Shown here: in pieces, positions 8,548 to 17,200 of the stretch
How positions within the stretch are numbered: position 1 is the first letter of the stretch
Layout of the letters: the number at the start of each line of letters is the position of its first letter
Position numbers and translations under genes: made by a program
The notes under the pieces: generated by a model
The model's input: the letters and a program-made list of their open reading frames with translations, nothing else
Told to the model about the DNA's origin: nothing
Databases searched by the model: none
From: an uncultured Bacteroidota bacterium
GTDB lineage: Bacteria; Bacteroidota; Bacteroidia; Chitinophagales; Chitinophagaceae
Direction: 5' to 3'
DNA: 64,000 bases
Assembly (NCBI GenBank): GCA_903903635.1
Contig: CAIUZK010000172.1
Coordinates: 1-64,000 of the forward strand

Positions 8548-8887
8548 GATTCTGGTATTGATATCTGATATTTATGTATAATGTAAAAATACGTAAACAA
8601 AGGTATACATGAGCCACTCAAAAAACAAACGGCCACATAAATTAAACAGTTATTTTACCATTTTATTGTACTTCGCAGCTTATCGGGGATAACTGGTTGA
8701 GCATTAATAATTATAAGCGACTTTAATGCAGATTATACTTCAAATTCTCAAATATCAGCAGGATGCAGCAAGAAACGGAGGCTGTAATTTTACAGGATGG
8801 GAATTAAATCAGGGGGTAAATAAAAAAAATTGCGAGAATAGAATTCTAATTTCGACTTTTACATAAAAATAAGCACCGGTATTTTAA
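8548..8887. other. Intergenic spacer between divergent genes
   Basis: 340 bp separating the divergent OmpA-like and polyprenyl synthase genes. It is AT-rich. A taatttcg sequence near 8849 is one mismatch from TAnnTTTG and could drive the synthase gene. I see no RNA gene or repeat. Confidence 0.4.
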
Positions 8888-9850
8888 ATGGAACTTGTAC
8901 ATAAAGTAATAGGAACGGAATTATCGCTGTTTGAAAAGAAATTTACCGAAAGTGTAAAAAGCACCAATCATCTGCTGGACCGGATCATGCGGTTTATTAT
9001 AAAACGTAAGGGGAAACAAATGAGACCAATGTTTGTTTTTCTGTCGGCTAAGATAGCAGGTGAAATAAATGATGTTACTTACAGGGCCGCGTCTTTAATA
9101 GAATTACTGCATACTGCAACACTGGTACATGATGATGTGGTTGATAACTCGATGAAGCGGAGAGATTTTTTCTCCATCAACGCTTTATGGAAAAATAAGA
9201 TCGCGGTGCTGGTTGGCGATTACCTGTTATCGAAAGGGTTATTGTTATCTATTGATAATGGGGATTACAAAATACTTCAGATAACCTCGCGTGCAGTAAA
9301 GGAAATGAGTGAAGGTGAATTGCTGCAAATGGAAAAAGCCAGGAAGCTGGATATAGACGAGGAGGTATATTTTGATATTATCAGGGCGAAAACAGCATCA
9401 CTGTTGTCGTCGGCCTGTGCGGCAGGCGCATTCTCGGCAACAGCCGATGATGCGGTTACAGAGCGTTTCAGGTTGTTTGGAGAAAAAGTGGGTATAGCCT
9501 TTCAGATAAAAGATGATCTGTTTGACTATGGCCAGGATAATATAGGCAAACCAACAGGCATAGATATTAAGGAGAAGAAAATGACACTGCCGCTCATTTA
9601 CACACTTCAGAATGCGGATAAGGCTACCAAAAAGAAAATCATCTACATCATAAAGAATAACAGTACCGACCGAGCCAAGGTAAATGAAGTAATAGACCTG
9701 GTGCAAAAATCGGGCGGTATAGATTATGCCAAAGTAAAAATGAATGCCTATAAGGATGAAGCCATGACTATACTCAACAGCTATCCTGATTCGCCGGCGC
9801 GGCAGGCTATGGCCGAACTGGTGAACTATGTCATTGACCGGAAATACTGA
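8888..9850 (+). CDS. Polyprenyl (trans-isoprenyl) diphosphate synthase
   Basis: 320 residues with both Asp-rich motifs of the family: first 'HDDVVD' at residues 81-86, preceded by 'SLIELLHTATLV', and second 'KDDLFDYGQD' in the C-terminal half, with 'IGKPTGIDIKEKKMTLPLIY' after it. 'GKQMRPMFVFL' supplies the GK..R substrate-binding residues. It elongates allylic diphosphates with isopentenyl diphosphate, using Mg2+ held by the two motifs; in Bacteroidota the product normally becomes the menaquinone side chain. Length is typical. The product chain length cannot be read from the sequence with certainty. It is monocistronic and followed by a terminator. Confidence 0.92.
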   Translation: MELVHKVIGTELSLFEKKFTESVKSTNHLLDRIMRFIIKRKGKQMRPMFVFLSAKIAGEINDVTYRAASLIELLHTATLVHDDVVDNSMKRRDFFSINALWKNKIAVLVGDYLLSKGLLLSIDNGDYKILQITSRAVKEMSEGELLQMEKARKLDIDEEVYFDIIRAKTASLLSSACAAGAFSATADDAVTERFRLFGEKVGIAFQIKDDLFDYGQDNIGKPTGIDIKEKKMTLPLIYTLQNADKATKKKIIYIIKNNSTDRAKVNEVIDLVQKSGGIDYAKVKMNAYKDEAMTILNSYPDSPARQAMAELVNYVIDRKY

Positions 9851-9864
9851 TACCATAAAGCAAG

Positions 9865-9905
9865 CAAACAACAAACCCCGGCTATTCACCGGGGTTTATT
9901 GTTTG
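9865..9905. terminator. Bidirectional terminator between convergent genes
   Basis: Stem aaaccccgg / ccggggttt (9873-9881 / 9889-9897), extended outward by caaacaa / ttgtttg arms. It sits between the convergent polyprenyl synthase and the large adhesin gene and can serve both strands. Confidence 0.85.
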
Positions 9906-9926
9906 GAATACTGAGATATTATAATT

Positions 9927-12900
9927 CTAGTCACCTAATTTAGTGATCTTATCTTCCTTAATTCTCAATCCATTTTCATCGTAGATGGTCAGGAAATAAA
10001 TGCCGGATGGCAGACCCGACAGATCCAGATCATTTGCTGTTGCCGGCTTAATGATCACCTTGCCATCGGCGCTATTTAAACCGGCTTTAATTGCAAACGG
10101 AGCATTAATATGCACAGTATTAAAGGCAGGATTTGGATATACCCTGATATTGGAATTAGCGGTTTGGGTTTTAATGCCACTGATAGAATCGCAGGCTTCA
10201 GTACTGAAAACCGTGATGGTGAGTAAGGCGCTATTGGTTCCACAATAATTTGTAAGGGTGTAGGAAATGGTTAATAAGCCGGCAGATAGCCCGGTCACTA
10301 CTCCATTGTTAACTGAGCCAATTGTGGAATTATCTACGCTCCAGGTACCGCCCGGAATGGCTTCTGTAAAGGTTAATGAATCGCCTACACACATAGTGTA
10401 CTTAGCGCCATTAATGGGTAATGGTAGCGGATCTACCTCAATAACTTTATTAGCTGATGTGGTACCACAGGAATTGGTAATCTGGTAATAAAGTGTTGCA
10501 AATCCGGTAGTCATACCCGTAACATTTCCAAACGCATCAACATAGGCAACAGAAACATCACTGCTTAGCCAGGTGCCATCGGGGGCGGTATCGGTAAATA
10601 AAGACACTAATCCTACACAAACGCCATCGGGTCCTGAAATAGGTTGGGATGGTTCCTGAACAGTAATATCAAGGGTTCCATAAGACGGGCCGCAGGAATT
10701 GGAAACATTGTAGGATATTGTTGAAGTACCAATACTTACACCTGTTACCACGCCAAGAGCATCTACTGTTGCCACGGCAGGTGCAGAGCTGCTCCAAACG
10801 CCACCGGGGGTAAGATCCGCCATTGTTGTTGTGCTGCCCTGGCACACATATAAAAGGCCGGAAACAGGAACTGCAGGCTGTTCTACATTAAGTAACAGGG
10901 TGTCAAATGAGGTGCTGCACATATTGGAAACAGAATAGGTAATGAGGCATAAGCCAGTAGCAAGGCCGGCAATATTTCCTGAAGGATCAACAGTAGCTAT
11001 AGTAACATCACTGCTGCTCCATGTGCCATCCGAAATAGCATCAAGCAGGGTAGCGAAGGTTCCCACACAAATATTGGTAGGTCCGGTAATTGGGGCTACA
11101 GGGGCCAGAACAGTTACATTCAGGGTAGCTGAACTAACACCGCAGAAGTTGGAAACAGAATAGGTGATAACCGTGTTGCCGAATGCCAGGCCACTGACAA
11201 CACCAGATGTGCTTATTGAGGCTACGGCAGGTGTGCCGCTGCTCCATGTTCCTCCGGTAGTGGAGTCGGTCAATGTAACTGTTGAACCTACACAAATTGT
11301 ATCTGTGCCTAAAATTATAGCTGCCGGTCTGAAAACAGTAATGAGGAAAGTTTTGCTGGAGGTGCCACATGCATTTGTGACAGCGTAGGTCATGGTAGCT
11401 GAGCCCTGAGTCAAGCCGGTAACAACCCCGGTACTGCCTATGGTTGCAACAGCAGGGTTGCTGCTGGTCCAAGTGCCACCTATAGTAGTATCTGTGAGTG
11501 CAGTGGTGCTACCCATGCAAACACTATGTGAGCCATTGATAACTGCAGCAGGGCGCTGAACAGTGACCGTATAAGTTGCCGAGCCCGTAGTGCAGCCAAG
11601 CGACTTGGTATATGAGATCGTTACCACTCCCTGAGATATTCCTGTAACATGCCCGGTGGAAGAAACTGTGGCAATGGCAGTATTACTGCTGCTCCAGGTT
11701 CCCGAGGTGGCAGTATCGGCCAGGATAATAATGCTGCCAACACATACAGTGGTGGGCCCGGTAATAGGTGCAACAAGTGTGTTTTCGTAAGCGCCAATAT
11801 CTACTGAGGCATAAAGAATTCTGGTTGTACCCGAGATGTCTGCAGTTTCACCAGTTACTACATACGCACTATTACCGGTGTTTACGCCAGGGCTACATGC
11901 CTGGAGTTTAAGACCATCATCATAAGTACCCCAGATACCATCTGCACCGACAGGGTTTGCAGCATTGGTAAACAATGGATTAGTAGCACTATAGAGGTTA
12001 CTGGCATAAAAATAAGTGCCACTTGCGCCAAAAACCATACCTGTATCAGTAGTTGGCAACGCACCATAATTGTTGTAAAAAACATTGTTGGCAACTTTAT
12101 AATTGCCGCCGCTGCCTGAATATGCAATGGCACCTCCGGTTGTGGAAGCGGTATCTTTATAAAAGGTATTGTTGTAAACGTAATGCTGCCCCAGATCCAG
12201 TTTCAGTGCGCCGCCATAAACGGATTTGTTGTACATGAAGATATTACCGATCAGCGTATCCTGGTTGGTAGCTCCCATATTTACACTTATAGCCCCGCCA
12301 TAGCCATTGGGCGCTGAATTGTATGCAAAAACCGAATTGTAAATGGAAAGTATTGCCGAGGATCCACCGGTCATGTATATCGCACCACCTTCGTGATTTG
12401 GCCCGAATCCGGAGATGTTGGAAAAGAATTTGCAATGATTGGGTTTAAGCAGGTTATCCTGCTGATAAATGGCACCCCCACCGCCGTTAAAACCGCCGGT
12501 ATAAGCGGCCACATTGCTTGTAAATGTACAACTGTCAATTTGTACATAGCAACCGATATTGTACATACCACCACCCTGGCCAGATGAGTCATTTGTAAAG
12601 GTACAACTCCTGAAAACCGGGGTGCAACCATTGTTGTATGCCCCACCACCATATTTCACGTAATCGAAAGGGGTCATATTACCAGTAAAAGTACAATTTC
12701 TATACATTGGGGAACAGGTGCCTTCATTACTTACACCGCCACCAAATTGTGCGTTGTTGTAATTGATAGTACAGGTATTGAACGTTGCCGCTGAACTGCT
12801 GTCGCAATCAATGGCGCCACCATTTGAGCCTGAATAATTGTGGCTAATGGTACAATTTGAAACCACCGGCATAGAATAACCTGTAACCTTAATAGCACCG

Positions 12901-14327
12901 CCATTTGAACCACTGCTGTTGCCGTTAAGTGTGGAATTGGAAAGCGTCCCGTTTGAATTATGATAATAGATTACGCCTCCGTTCGTTGAGCTTTCGAGGG
13001 TAAAAGTACAGTTGCTGATAACTGGATTAGAATTTTCAGCCCCGATGCTACCGCCGTTCATGCTTCCACTTGAGTCGAAAGTACATGTAGTAATAGTCGG
13101 ATTCGCACCCATCAAACTAATATCGCCGCCTTCACCTATGTCATTGTTTGTTGCTGTATAATAATTTACGCCTCTGTCAGATATGTTACTGTAAAAGAAA
13201 TCGCTTGTGATTGTAGGATTGCAGTTCAACGCAAAAATACCACCGCCATATGAATTTCCACCTGTTTCCCCCCATGGGGAATAGGCATTTCCACCCTTGC
13301 TGTGGTTGAAGGTAAAGTTGCAATTGATTATCGCAATGTCTGAGTACTCAAGGTAGAGCCCGGCACCATAAGCAGCGCCCCCGGTAGCAGGTGGTGTGCC
13401 ACAATACCCGCTCAATGGGGCCTCTCCATACCCTCCATAAACATTGTTCCCGGATATAGTGCACCGGGTTATTATCCCATGCGAAGTGAACATGTATATT
13501 CCTCCTCCGTATGAAGGGCTTCCAGTAGTACCGCTACAGCTACCTACGTCGGCCCCATGAGAAGAGTTTGAAGTGATTTTACAGTTTCGCATTGAAAATT
13601 TCTGAGACCCGTTCGCAATCATTACGATTCCTCCACCCCGGTACTGGTCTATTGAAATGCTATTATAAGATTTAGCACCTGTGCCCCCGGCGTAGCCATT
13701 CTCAATGGTCAGGCCGTCGAGCACAAGACTATCAGCCGTTGCTGACAGGCCGGCAATGACTACCACATGATAAGAATTGCCGGATCCGTAACCGCCATCG
13801 AGGTAAGTAGGGTGCAAGGTGTCACGTCCTGCAAGAGAGGTTTCATTGCCTCTGAAACCACCATAAATTTTTAATGCTTTACCAATACCATCGCCCCGGT
13901 AGAAAGTAAATGAAGTGTCGTTGTGGTCGGTTGGTAAAACAGCTATTCCGTCAATGGGGGTGTAATCGCCGCCAGTAATCCAAATGTCCACCTCTGCAGC
14001 GGCACTAACATTTGCCGCTGCAATTGCCCTGGGAACATTTTTAAATGCTGTAGCCCAGCTTCCGCCCGGGTTGGCGTCATTGCCAATGGCTTTATTTACA
14101 TAATAGATGGTTTGTGCACCTGCAACTGAACTTAAAAACAGTAGGGCAAATAGGAACAAATTTCTTTTGATAGTTTTAAAACTGGAAAAACGGGCTAATA
14201 AGGCCGGTAGTGTAGCATTGGTACACATTTGCATAAGGTTACGATTTAGTGCCGCAAAATTATGGTAAAATCTCTTATCTGAAAAATAATTTAATATGCT
14301 TAACGTATAATTAAACATGTTTTCCAA
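9927..14327 (-). CDS. Giant T9SS adhesin: beta-helix plus seven BIG2-like Ig repeats
   Basis: Up to 1466 residues. The signal peptide core (KRNLFLFALLFLSSVAGAQ) starts ~54 residues into the frame, so the true start is probably an ATG at 14234 or 14228 rather than 14327. Residues ~90-850 form a right-handed parallel beta-helix with many 'NCTFTNNSS.GGGGA' style turns, as in polymorphic/pectate-lyase-like surface proteins. Then come seven ~80-residue BIG2-like repeats, each opening with a 'ITGP..VCVGS' strand and containing 'GTWSSSNPAVATV...G.VTG'. The C-terminal ~80 residues are a T9SS type A sorting domain ('RVYPNPAFNTVHINA', 'GLPSGIYFLTIYDENG'). It is the last gene of an apparent sigma/anti-sigma/GldM-C group, 17 bp after its upstream neighbour if the longest start is used. 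Likely a surface adhesin or matrix protein. Confidence 0.88.
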   Translation of the reverse strand: MENMFNYTLSILNYFSDKRFYHNFAALNRNLMQMCTNATLPALLARFSSFKTIKRNLFLFALLFLSSVAGAQTIYYVNKAIGNDANPGGSWATAFKNVPRAIAAANVSAAAEVDIWITGGDYTPIDGIAVLPTDHNDTSFTFYRGDGIGKALKIYGGFRGNETSLAGRDTLHPTYLDGGYGSGNSYHVVVIAGLSATADSLVLDGLTIENGYAGGTGAKSYNSISIDQYRGGGIVMIANGSQKFSMRNCKITSNSSHGADVGSCSGTTGSPSYGGGIYMFTSHGIITRCTISGNNVYGGYGEAPLSGYCGTPPATGGAAYGAGLYLEYSDIAIINCNFTFNHSKGGNAYSPWGETGGNSYGGGIFALNCNPTITSDFFYSNISDRGVNYYTATNNDIGEGGDISLMGANPTITTCTFDSSGSMNGGSIGAENSNPVISNCTFTLESSTNGGVIYYHNSNGTLSNSTLNGNSSGSNGGAIKVTGYSMPVVSNCTISHNYSGSNGGAIDCDSSSAATFNTCTINYNNAQFGGGVSNEGTCSPMYRNCTFTGNMTPFDYVKYGGGAYNNGCTPVFRSCTFTNDSSGQGGGMYNIGCYVQIDSCTFTSNVAAYTGGFNGGGGAIYQQDNLLKPNHCKFFSNISGFGPNHEGGAIYMTGGSSAILSIYNSVFAYNSAPNGYGGAISVNMGATNQDTLIGNIFMYNKSVYGGALKLDLGQHYVYNNTFYKDTASTTGGAIAYSGSGGNYKVANNVFYNNYGALPTTDTGMVFGASGTYFYASNLYSATNPLFTNAANPVGADGIWGTYDDGLKLQACSPGVNTGNSAYVVTGETADISGTTRILYASVDIGAYENTLVAPITGPTTVCVGSIIILADTATSGTWSSSNTAIATVSSTGHVTGISQGVVTISYTKSLGCTTGSATYTVTVQRPAAVINGSHSVCMGSTTALTDTTIGGTWTSSNPAVATIGSTGVVTGLTQGSATMTYAVTNACGTSSKTFLITVFRPAAIILGTDTICVGSTVTLTDSTTGGTWSSGTPAVASISTSGVVSGLAFGNTVITYSVSNFCGVSSATLNVTVLAPVAPITGPTNICVGTFATLLDAISDGTWSSSDVTIATVDPSGNIAGLATGLCLITYSVSNMCSTSFDTLLLNVEQPAVPVSGLLYVCQGSTTTMADLTPGGVWSSSAPAVATVDALGVVTGVSIGTSTISYNVSNSCGPSYGTLDITVQEPSQPISGPDGVCVGLVSLFTDTAPDGTWLSSDVSVAYVDAFGNVTGMTTGFATLYYQITNSCGTTSANKVIEVDPLPLPINGAKYTMCVGDSLTFTEAIPGGTWSVDNSTIGSVNNGVVTGLSAGLLTISYTLTNYCGTNSALLTITVFSTEACDSISGIKTQTANSNIRVYPNPAFNTVHINAPFAIKAGLNSADGKVIIKPATANDLDLSGLPSGIYFLTIYDENGLRIKEDKITKLGD

Positions 14328-14344
14328 CCCTGATAATAAGGGGG

Positions 14345-15016
14345 TTATTTAATCTTCAGCTTTATATCCTGCACATTGCGGGTGGCGCAGTCGGGGCAGG
14401 TAGCTTTGATGTTGACAAATTCGACGGTTGTGCCGACAGGGGCGTTATTGATTTCCTGCAGCACTTCCTTGGTAAGGAATATACCCTTATTTGTAAATGT
14501 TGCGGAGCCTTTGGGGGTAGTGACTTTAAAAGTATACTGCTGTATGCTGTAAGGGTAGCTGTACAATGATTTCGGGAAATACAGTTTGAGCACGGTTTGG
14601 GCAAGTATATCCTTTCTGTTGGCCTCACCTGATTGTATATTGCCCACTTTTGCCATGAGCATGGGAATAGAATCGCTGGTGAATTGTACGGTGCGGAGTG
14701 TTTTTGAGGTTTTCTTACTGAGTATAGCCAACCTCATGATCTTTCCCTTTTCAGGGAATGGCATGGCCATAAGATTCATGGTATCGCCTTTTATTTCGGG
14801 CAGGCCTATACGCAGGCTTTTATCCAGGCTTTTTACTTTGAAGTCGGCGGGCTTTAGTGTTCGACTGTATATCTGTATTATGTTATTTCCGGAGTTGAAC
14901 AGTAAAAGGGTGTCTTTTCTGGAGCACCATTTATTCCAGACATAAATGCTATCAGCCTGGGCGAATGATGCAGTGGATACAGAAAGAAGGGTTATAAATA
15001 AAAGCAGTTGTTTCAT
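14345..15016 (-). CDS. Periplasmic protein with GldM C-terminal-like domain
   Basis: 223 residues with a signal peptide (MKQLLLFITLLSVSTASFAQ). The C-terminal ~85 residues follow the last domain of the T9SS motor protein GldM/PorM: 'YSIQQYTFKV', 'FTNKGIFLTKEVLQEINNAP', 'GTTVEFVNIKATCPDC', 'VQDIKLKIK'. GldM uses this domain at the periplasmic end of the motor to contact the GldK/N ring. This protein lacks the GldM transmembrane helix and long N-terminal domains, so it is not GldM itself. It lies between an anti-sigma-like gene and a T9SS adhesin gene, which suggests a role in handling that cargo or in sensing secretion; this is inference. Confidence 0.7.
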   Translation of the reverse strand: MKQLLLFITLLSVSTASFAQADSIYVWNKWCSRKDTLLLFNSGNNIIQIYSRTLKPADFKVKSLDKSLRIGLPEIKGDTMNLMAMPFPEKGKIMRLAILSKKTSKTLRTVQFTSDSIPMLMAKVGNIQSGEANRKDILAQTVLKLYFPKSLYSYPYSIQQYTFKVTTPKGSATFTNKGIFLTKEVLQEINNAPVGTTVEFVNIKATCPDCATRNVQDIKLKIK

Positions 15017-15113
15017 CGCCTGAGTACTGATTGTTTTTTCGCCTGCGATAGCCGACGGATAGTTATAGCCAAATTTAGCAAAATAATGAAAAACAAAAAT
15101 GAGGTTGTTTACT

Positions 15114-15467
15114 TCAGACCGATTTTCGTATCACAATATAGGCAATAATGGCGAGTAGCAGAATAACCGCTATTGCGATGATGGTATTGTAGTCGGTTTT
15201 GAGTTTTCTGCGTTTGCGTTTTTTGCTCAGTATGGTAGTTCTGAGCTGGTGGTTCAGTCTGCTAACCGAATGGCGCGTTTCCTCAGGTTTTAAGCTGTGC
15301 AGTCCTTCCAGCGCATCGCTTTCCATGCCATCAGTTGCCAGCCATTGCTCTACCTCATGCTGTTCGGCCGGAGATAGTTTTCCTTCCAGGTAACGCATTA
15401 ATGTTGCTTCAGATAATTGTTTATCCTTTTCGCTATCAGTGGGCAATATGTTGTTTGGTTCGGTCAT
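15114..15467 (-). CDS. Small membrane anti-sigma-like protein
   Basis: 117 residues. A soluble N-terminal part contains 'LMRYLEGKLSPAEQHEVEQWL', a helix pair seen in Bacteroidota anti-sigma factors. It is followed by a basic linker (KKRKRRKLK) and one transmembrane helix (TIIAIAVILLLAIIAYIVI) near the C-terminus. The ATG overlaps the stop of the sigma factor gene by 4 bp (15464-15467), which indicates translational coupling and supports a sigma/anti-sigma pair. It lacks a visible periplasmic sensor domain, so any signal would have to come through the membrane segment or a partner. Confidence 0.75.
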   Translation of the reverse strand: MTEPNNILPTDSEKDKQLSEATLMRYLEGKLSPAEQHEVEQWLATDGMESDALEGLHSLKPEETRHSVSRLNHQLRTTILSKKRKRRKLKTDYNTIIAIAVILLLAIIAYIVIRKSV

Positions 15468-16036
15468 GAATGCATGTTGCCTATTTTCTTAATCAAAATT
15501 GCTTTAAGGTTGCGTTTTCCATTCTGGATATAGCTTTTTACCTGCATAAAGGTAAAGCCTGTTTGGGCTATAATCTGTTCGTAGCTTAATTTCTTCAAAT
15601 AAAACAGCGTTACTGAAATCTTTTGTTCCTCATTAAGTAGTTCAATAGCTTCTATCATCTGCTGCACCGTATGTTCCTGCCATTTTATTTCTTCATTATC
15701 AGTTTCAGGTTGTGATACCGACATGAGTGCAGTTTCATCGGCAAAGTAGGTTTTATCCCTGAGTTGCTGCAGGCAATGGTTGCGCATGAGTATATACAGC
15801 CATCCTTTAAAATTCAGGATTTCCTCTTTGGGCAAATGAGTGAGTACTTTGATAAATACCTGTTGTACCGCATCTTCGGCAAGCTGCTTGCCTTTGAGGT
15901 ATTTGAGCGCCACACCCAGCAGAAGCGTGGTGTATCGTTGCATCAGGTAGCCCAACCATTGGTTGTCGCCAGTGGTTTTGAAGCGCTGCAGCAATTCTTC
16001 ATCGCTCAGATTGATATGGCTGTTTGAAATCGGCAA
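15464..16036 (-). CDS. ECF-type sigma-70 factor
   Basis: 190 residues starting at TTG (16036-16034); an in-frame stop a few codons upstream excludes an earlier start. Region 2 is visible as 'GVALKYLKGKQLAEDAVQQV' followed by 'FIKVLTHLPKEEILNFKGWL' and 'YILMRNHCLQQLRD'. Region 4 is 'QMIEAIELLNEEQKISVTLF' with the helix-turn-helix 'SYEQIIAQTGFTFMQVKSYI'. It directs RNA polymerase to a small regulon, in which the downstream genes on this strand are obvious candidates. Coupled to the anti-sigma-like gene by a 4-bp overlap. Confidence 0.88.
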   Translation of the reverse strand: MPISNSHINLSDEELLQRFKTTGDNQWLGYLMQRYTTLLLGVALKYLKGKQLAEDAVQQVFIKVLTHLPKEEILNFKGWLYILMRNHCLQQLRDKTYFADETALMSVSQPETDNEEIKWQEHTVQQMIEAIELLNEEQKISVTLFYLKKLSYEQIIAQTGFTFMQVKSYIQNGKRNLKAILIKKIGNMHS

Positions 16037-16312
16037 CCTGTTTTTTTATGACTTTTAGTTGCAATTTACAATATGCAAACTGCATATTAGATCAGATAAT
16101 TACAGAATTCCATAAAACTATTTGCCTAAGTAGTAAATAATGAACAAATACGGGGTTACAAAAGGGAATACCTGATTTGAATCTTCACTGGTATTTCCAA
16201 AATTAATGGTTTGATAATAATTAGTGTACAGACAGGCCGTATAATGCATTATTTCAGAATATGTAAATTATAAATAGGGTAAGCCAGAAATAAAATAACT
16301 ATCGGTATATGA
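16037..16312. other. Intergenic, upstream of sigma factor
   Basis: Together with the adjacent repeat this is a gap of about 530 bp. The 276 bp here are AT-rich without a recognisable gene. The sigma operon promoter must lie in this region; I find no convincing TAnnTTTG box on the minus strand close to the start. Confidence 0.4.
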
Positions 16313-16560
16313 TAAGGAACGAATGAAATAACTCCCACCATCTTACTTGTTCTATTCCATTTTTATTTCGTTGTAAAAGTCTTAAAATAATTCATTATTC
16401 GCAGATAGAGCTGCGCTCGTGCCCTTGCGGGCATGCCTCACAAAACATGCCTTTGCTAAAGCTATGGCAGTTAATAACATGCCTTCGCTAAAGCTATGGC
16501 GGTTAATAAAAGAAATATAACTTCGCAATATGGTGGAACTTATTTCATCAACGTTCCTAA
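16313..16560 (-). mobile_element. MITE-like element, copy A (inverted, 248 bp)
   Basis: Read on the minus strand it matches copies B (40103-40300) and C (42072-42265) along their length. The ends form an imperfect inverted repeat of ~28 bp: taaggaacgaatgaaataac at 16313, and the reverse complement of the right end reads taggaacgttgatgaaataa. It is longer than B and C because it carries an internal duplication of the 'acatgcctt.gctaaagcta' segment and an extra ~30-bp hairpin insert (gcccttgcgggc). It has no coding capacity. It ends 11 bp from the stop of the next minus-strand gene. Confidence 0.8.
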
Positions 16561-16570
16561 ATCAGTAAAA

Positions 16571-17200
16571 TTAACAACAGATCCACATGGATTGGGTGAA
16601 ATCATTTACTGCTTCCGGACTGTATATACCGGATGCAGACAGTGGCTGGTTAGGGTCATGTTCCCATGGTGAAAATATGGGGGCTTCGACCGATAACATG
16701 CATTGAGCAAGAGCGCCAATCCGGCAGGGTGCGGTATTTTCTTTACCTGATAATTGCCTGTCGCCGTGACCAAAACTATATATATCATTGTAGTAGTTCA
16801 CTGCATGAATACATGCATGAATCAGGGAGTTGCACAGGCTGGCAATTGACCGGTTTATAGTCCAAAGGTTAAGGTGAATTATGCCGGGGTTATTATGGTC
16901 GTCAAAGCCATCAATAGGGAGCATCTTATCAGAGGCATAATAGGTGTGAACAAACATTTTGAGGTATGTATTCCTGATCAGTTCCGCTATTTTATCAGGA
17001 GTGGTGTCAGCCATATCAAAGCCTTGATGGGCCGCTATATTGCTGTAAAACAACTCATTCTGCAATAGCTCATTAGTTAAAGTAACCGCCTTAACCAACC
17101 AGGGCAGGTGACCAATACCATCATGAGCTACACTCAGTAGTGGAGTAAGTTTTATTCTTTTAGGGCAAAAAAAATGATTTATTCTTGATACGATTTTCAT
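16571..17200 (-). CDS. Uncharacterised protein with HxxxH..H zincin-like motif lacking Glu
   Basis: 209 residues without signal peptide or transmembrane segment. The most telling stretch is 'NSLIHACIHAVNYYNDIYSF' followed by 'GHGDRQLSGKENTAPCRIG'. The spacing H-x-x-x-H then a later H in 'FGHGD' resembles metallopeptidase motifs of the HExxH...H type, but the second position is Ala (codon GCA) instead of the catalytic Glu. If it is a zincin, it would bind metal but be catalytically weak or inactive. This is pattern reading only; I do not recognise the family with confidence. Its ATG abuts the ATG of the divergent histidine kinase gene. Confidence 0.55.
   Translation of the reverse strand: MKIVSRINHFFCPKRIKLTPLLSVAHDGIGHLPWLVKAVTLTNELLQNELFYSNIAAHQGFDMADTTPDKIAELIRNTYLKMFVHTYYASDKMLPIDGFDDHNNPGIIHLNLWTINRSIASLCNSLIHACIHAVNYYNDIYSFGHGDRQLSGKENTAPCRIGALAQCMLSVEAPIFSPWEHDPNQPLSASGIYSPEAVNDFTQSMWICC

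Noticed and set aside
9398-9889. Minus-strand frame opposite the polyprenyl synthase
   Set aside because: The opposite strand encodes conserved Asp-rich motifs; the frame also runs into a terminator.
14345-15016. Calling this gene gldM
   Set aside because: It has a cleavable-type signal peptide and only the C-terminal domain; true GldM is about 500 residues with an N-terminal membrane helix and sits in the gldKLMN cluster, which is not here.
16431-16500. Two adjacent 'gccttygctaaagctatggc' copies that might look like a short CRISPR array
   Set aside because: Only two copies without regular spacers, inside a MITE-like element, and no cas genes in the window.
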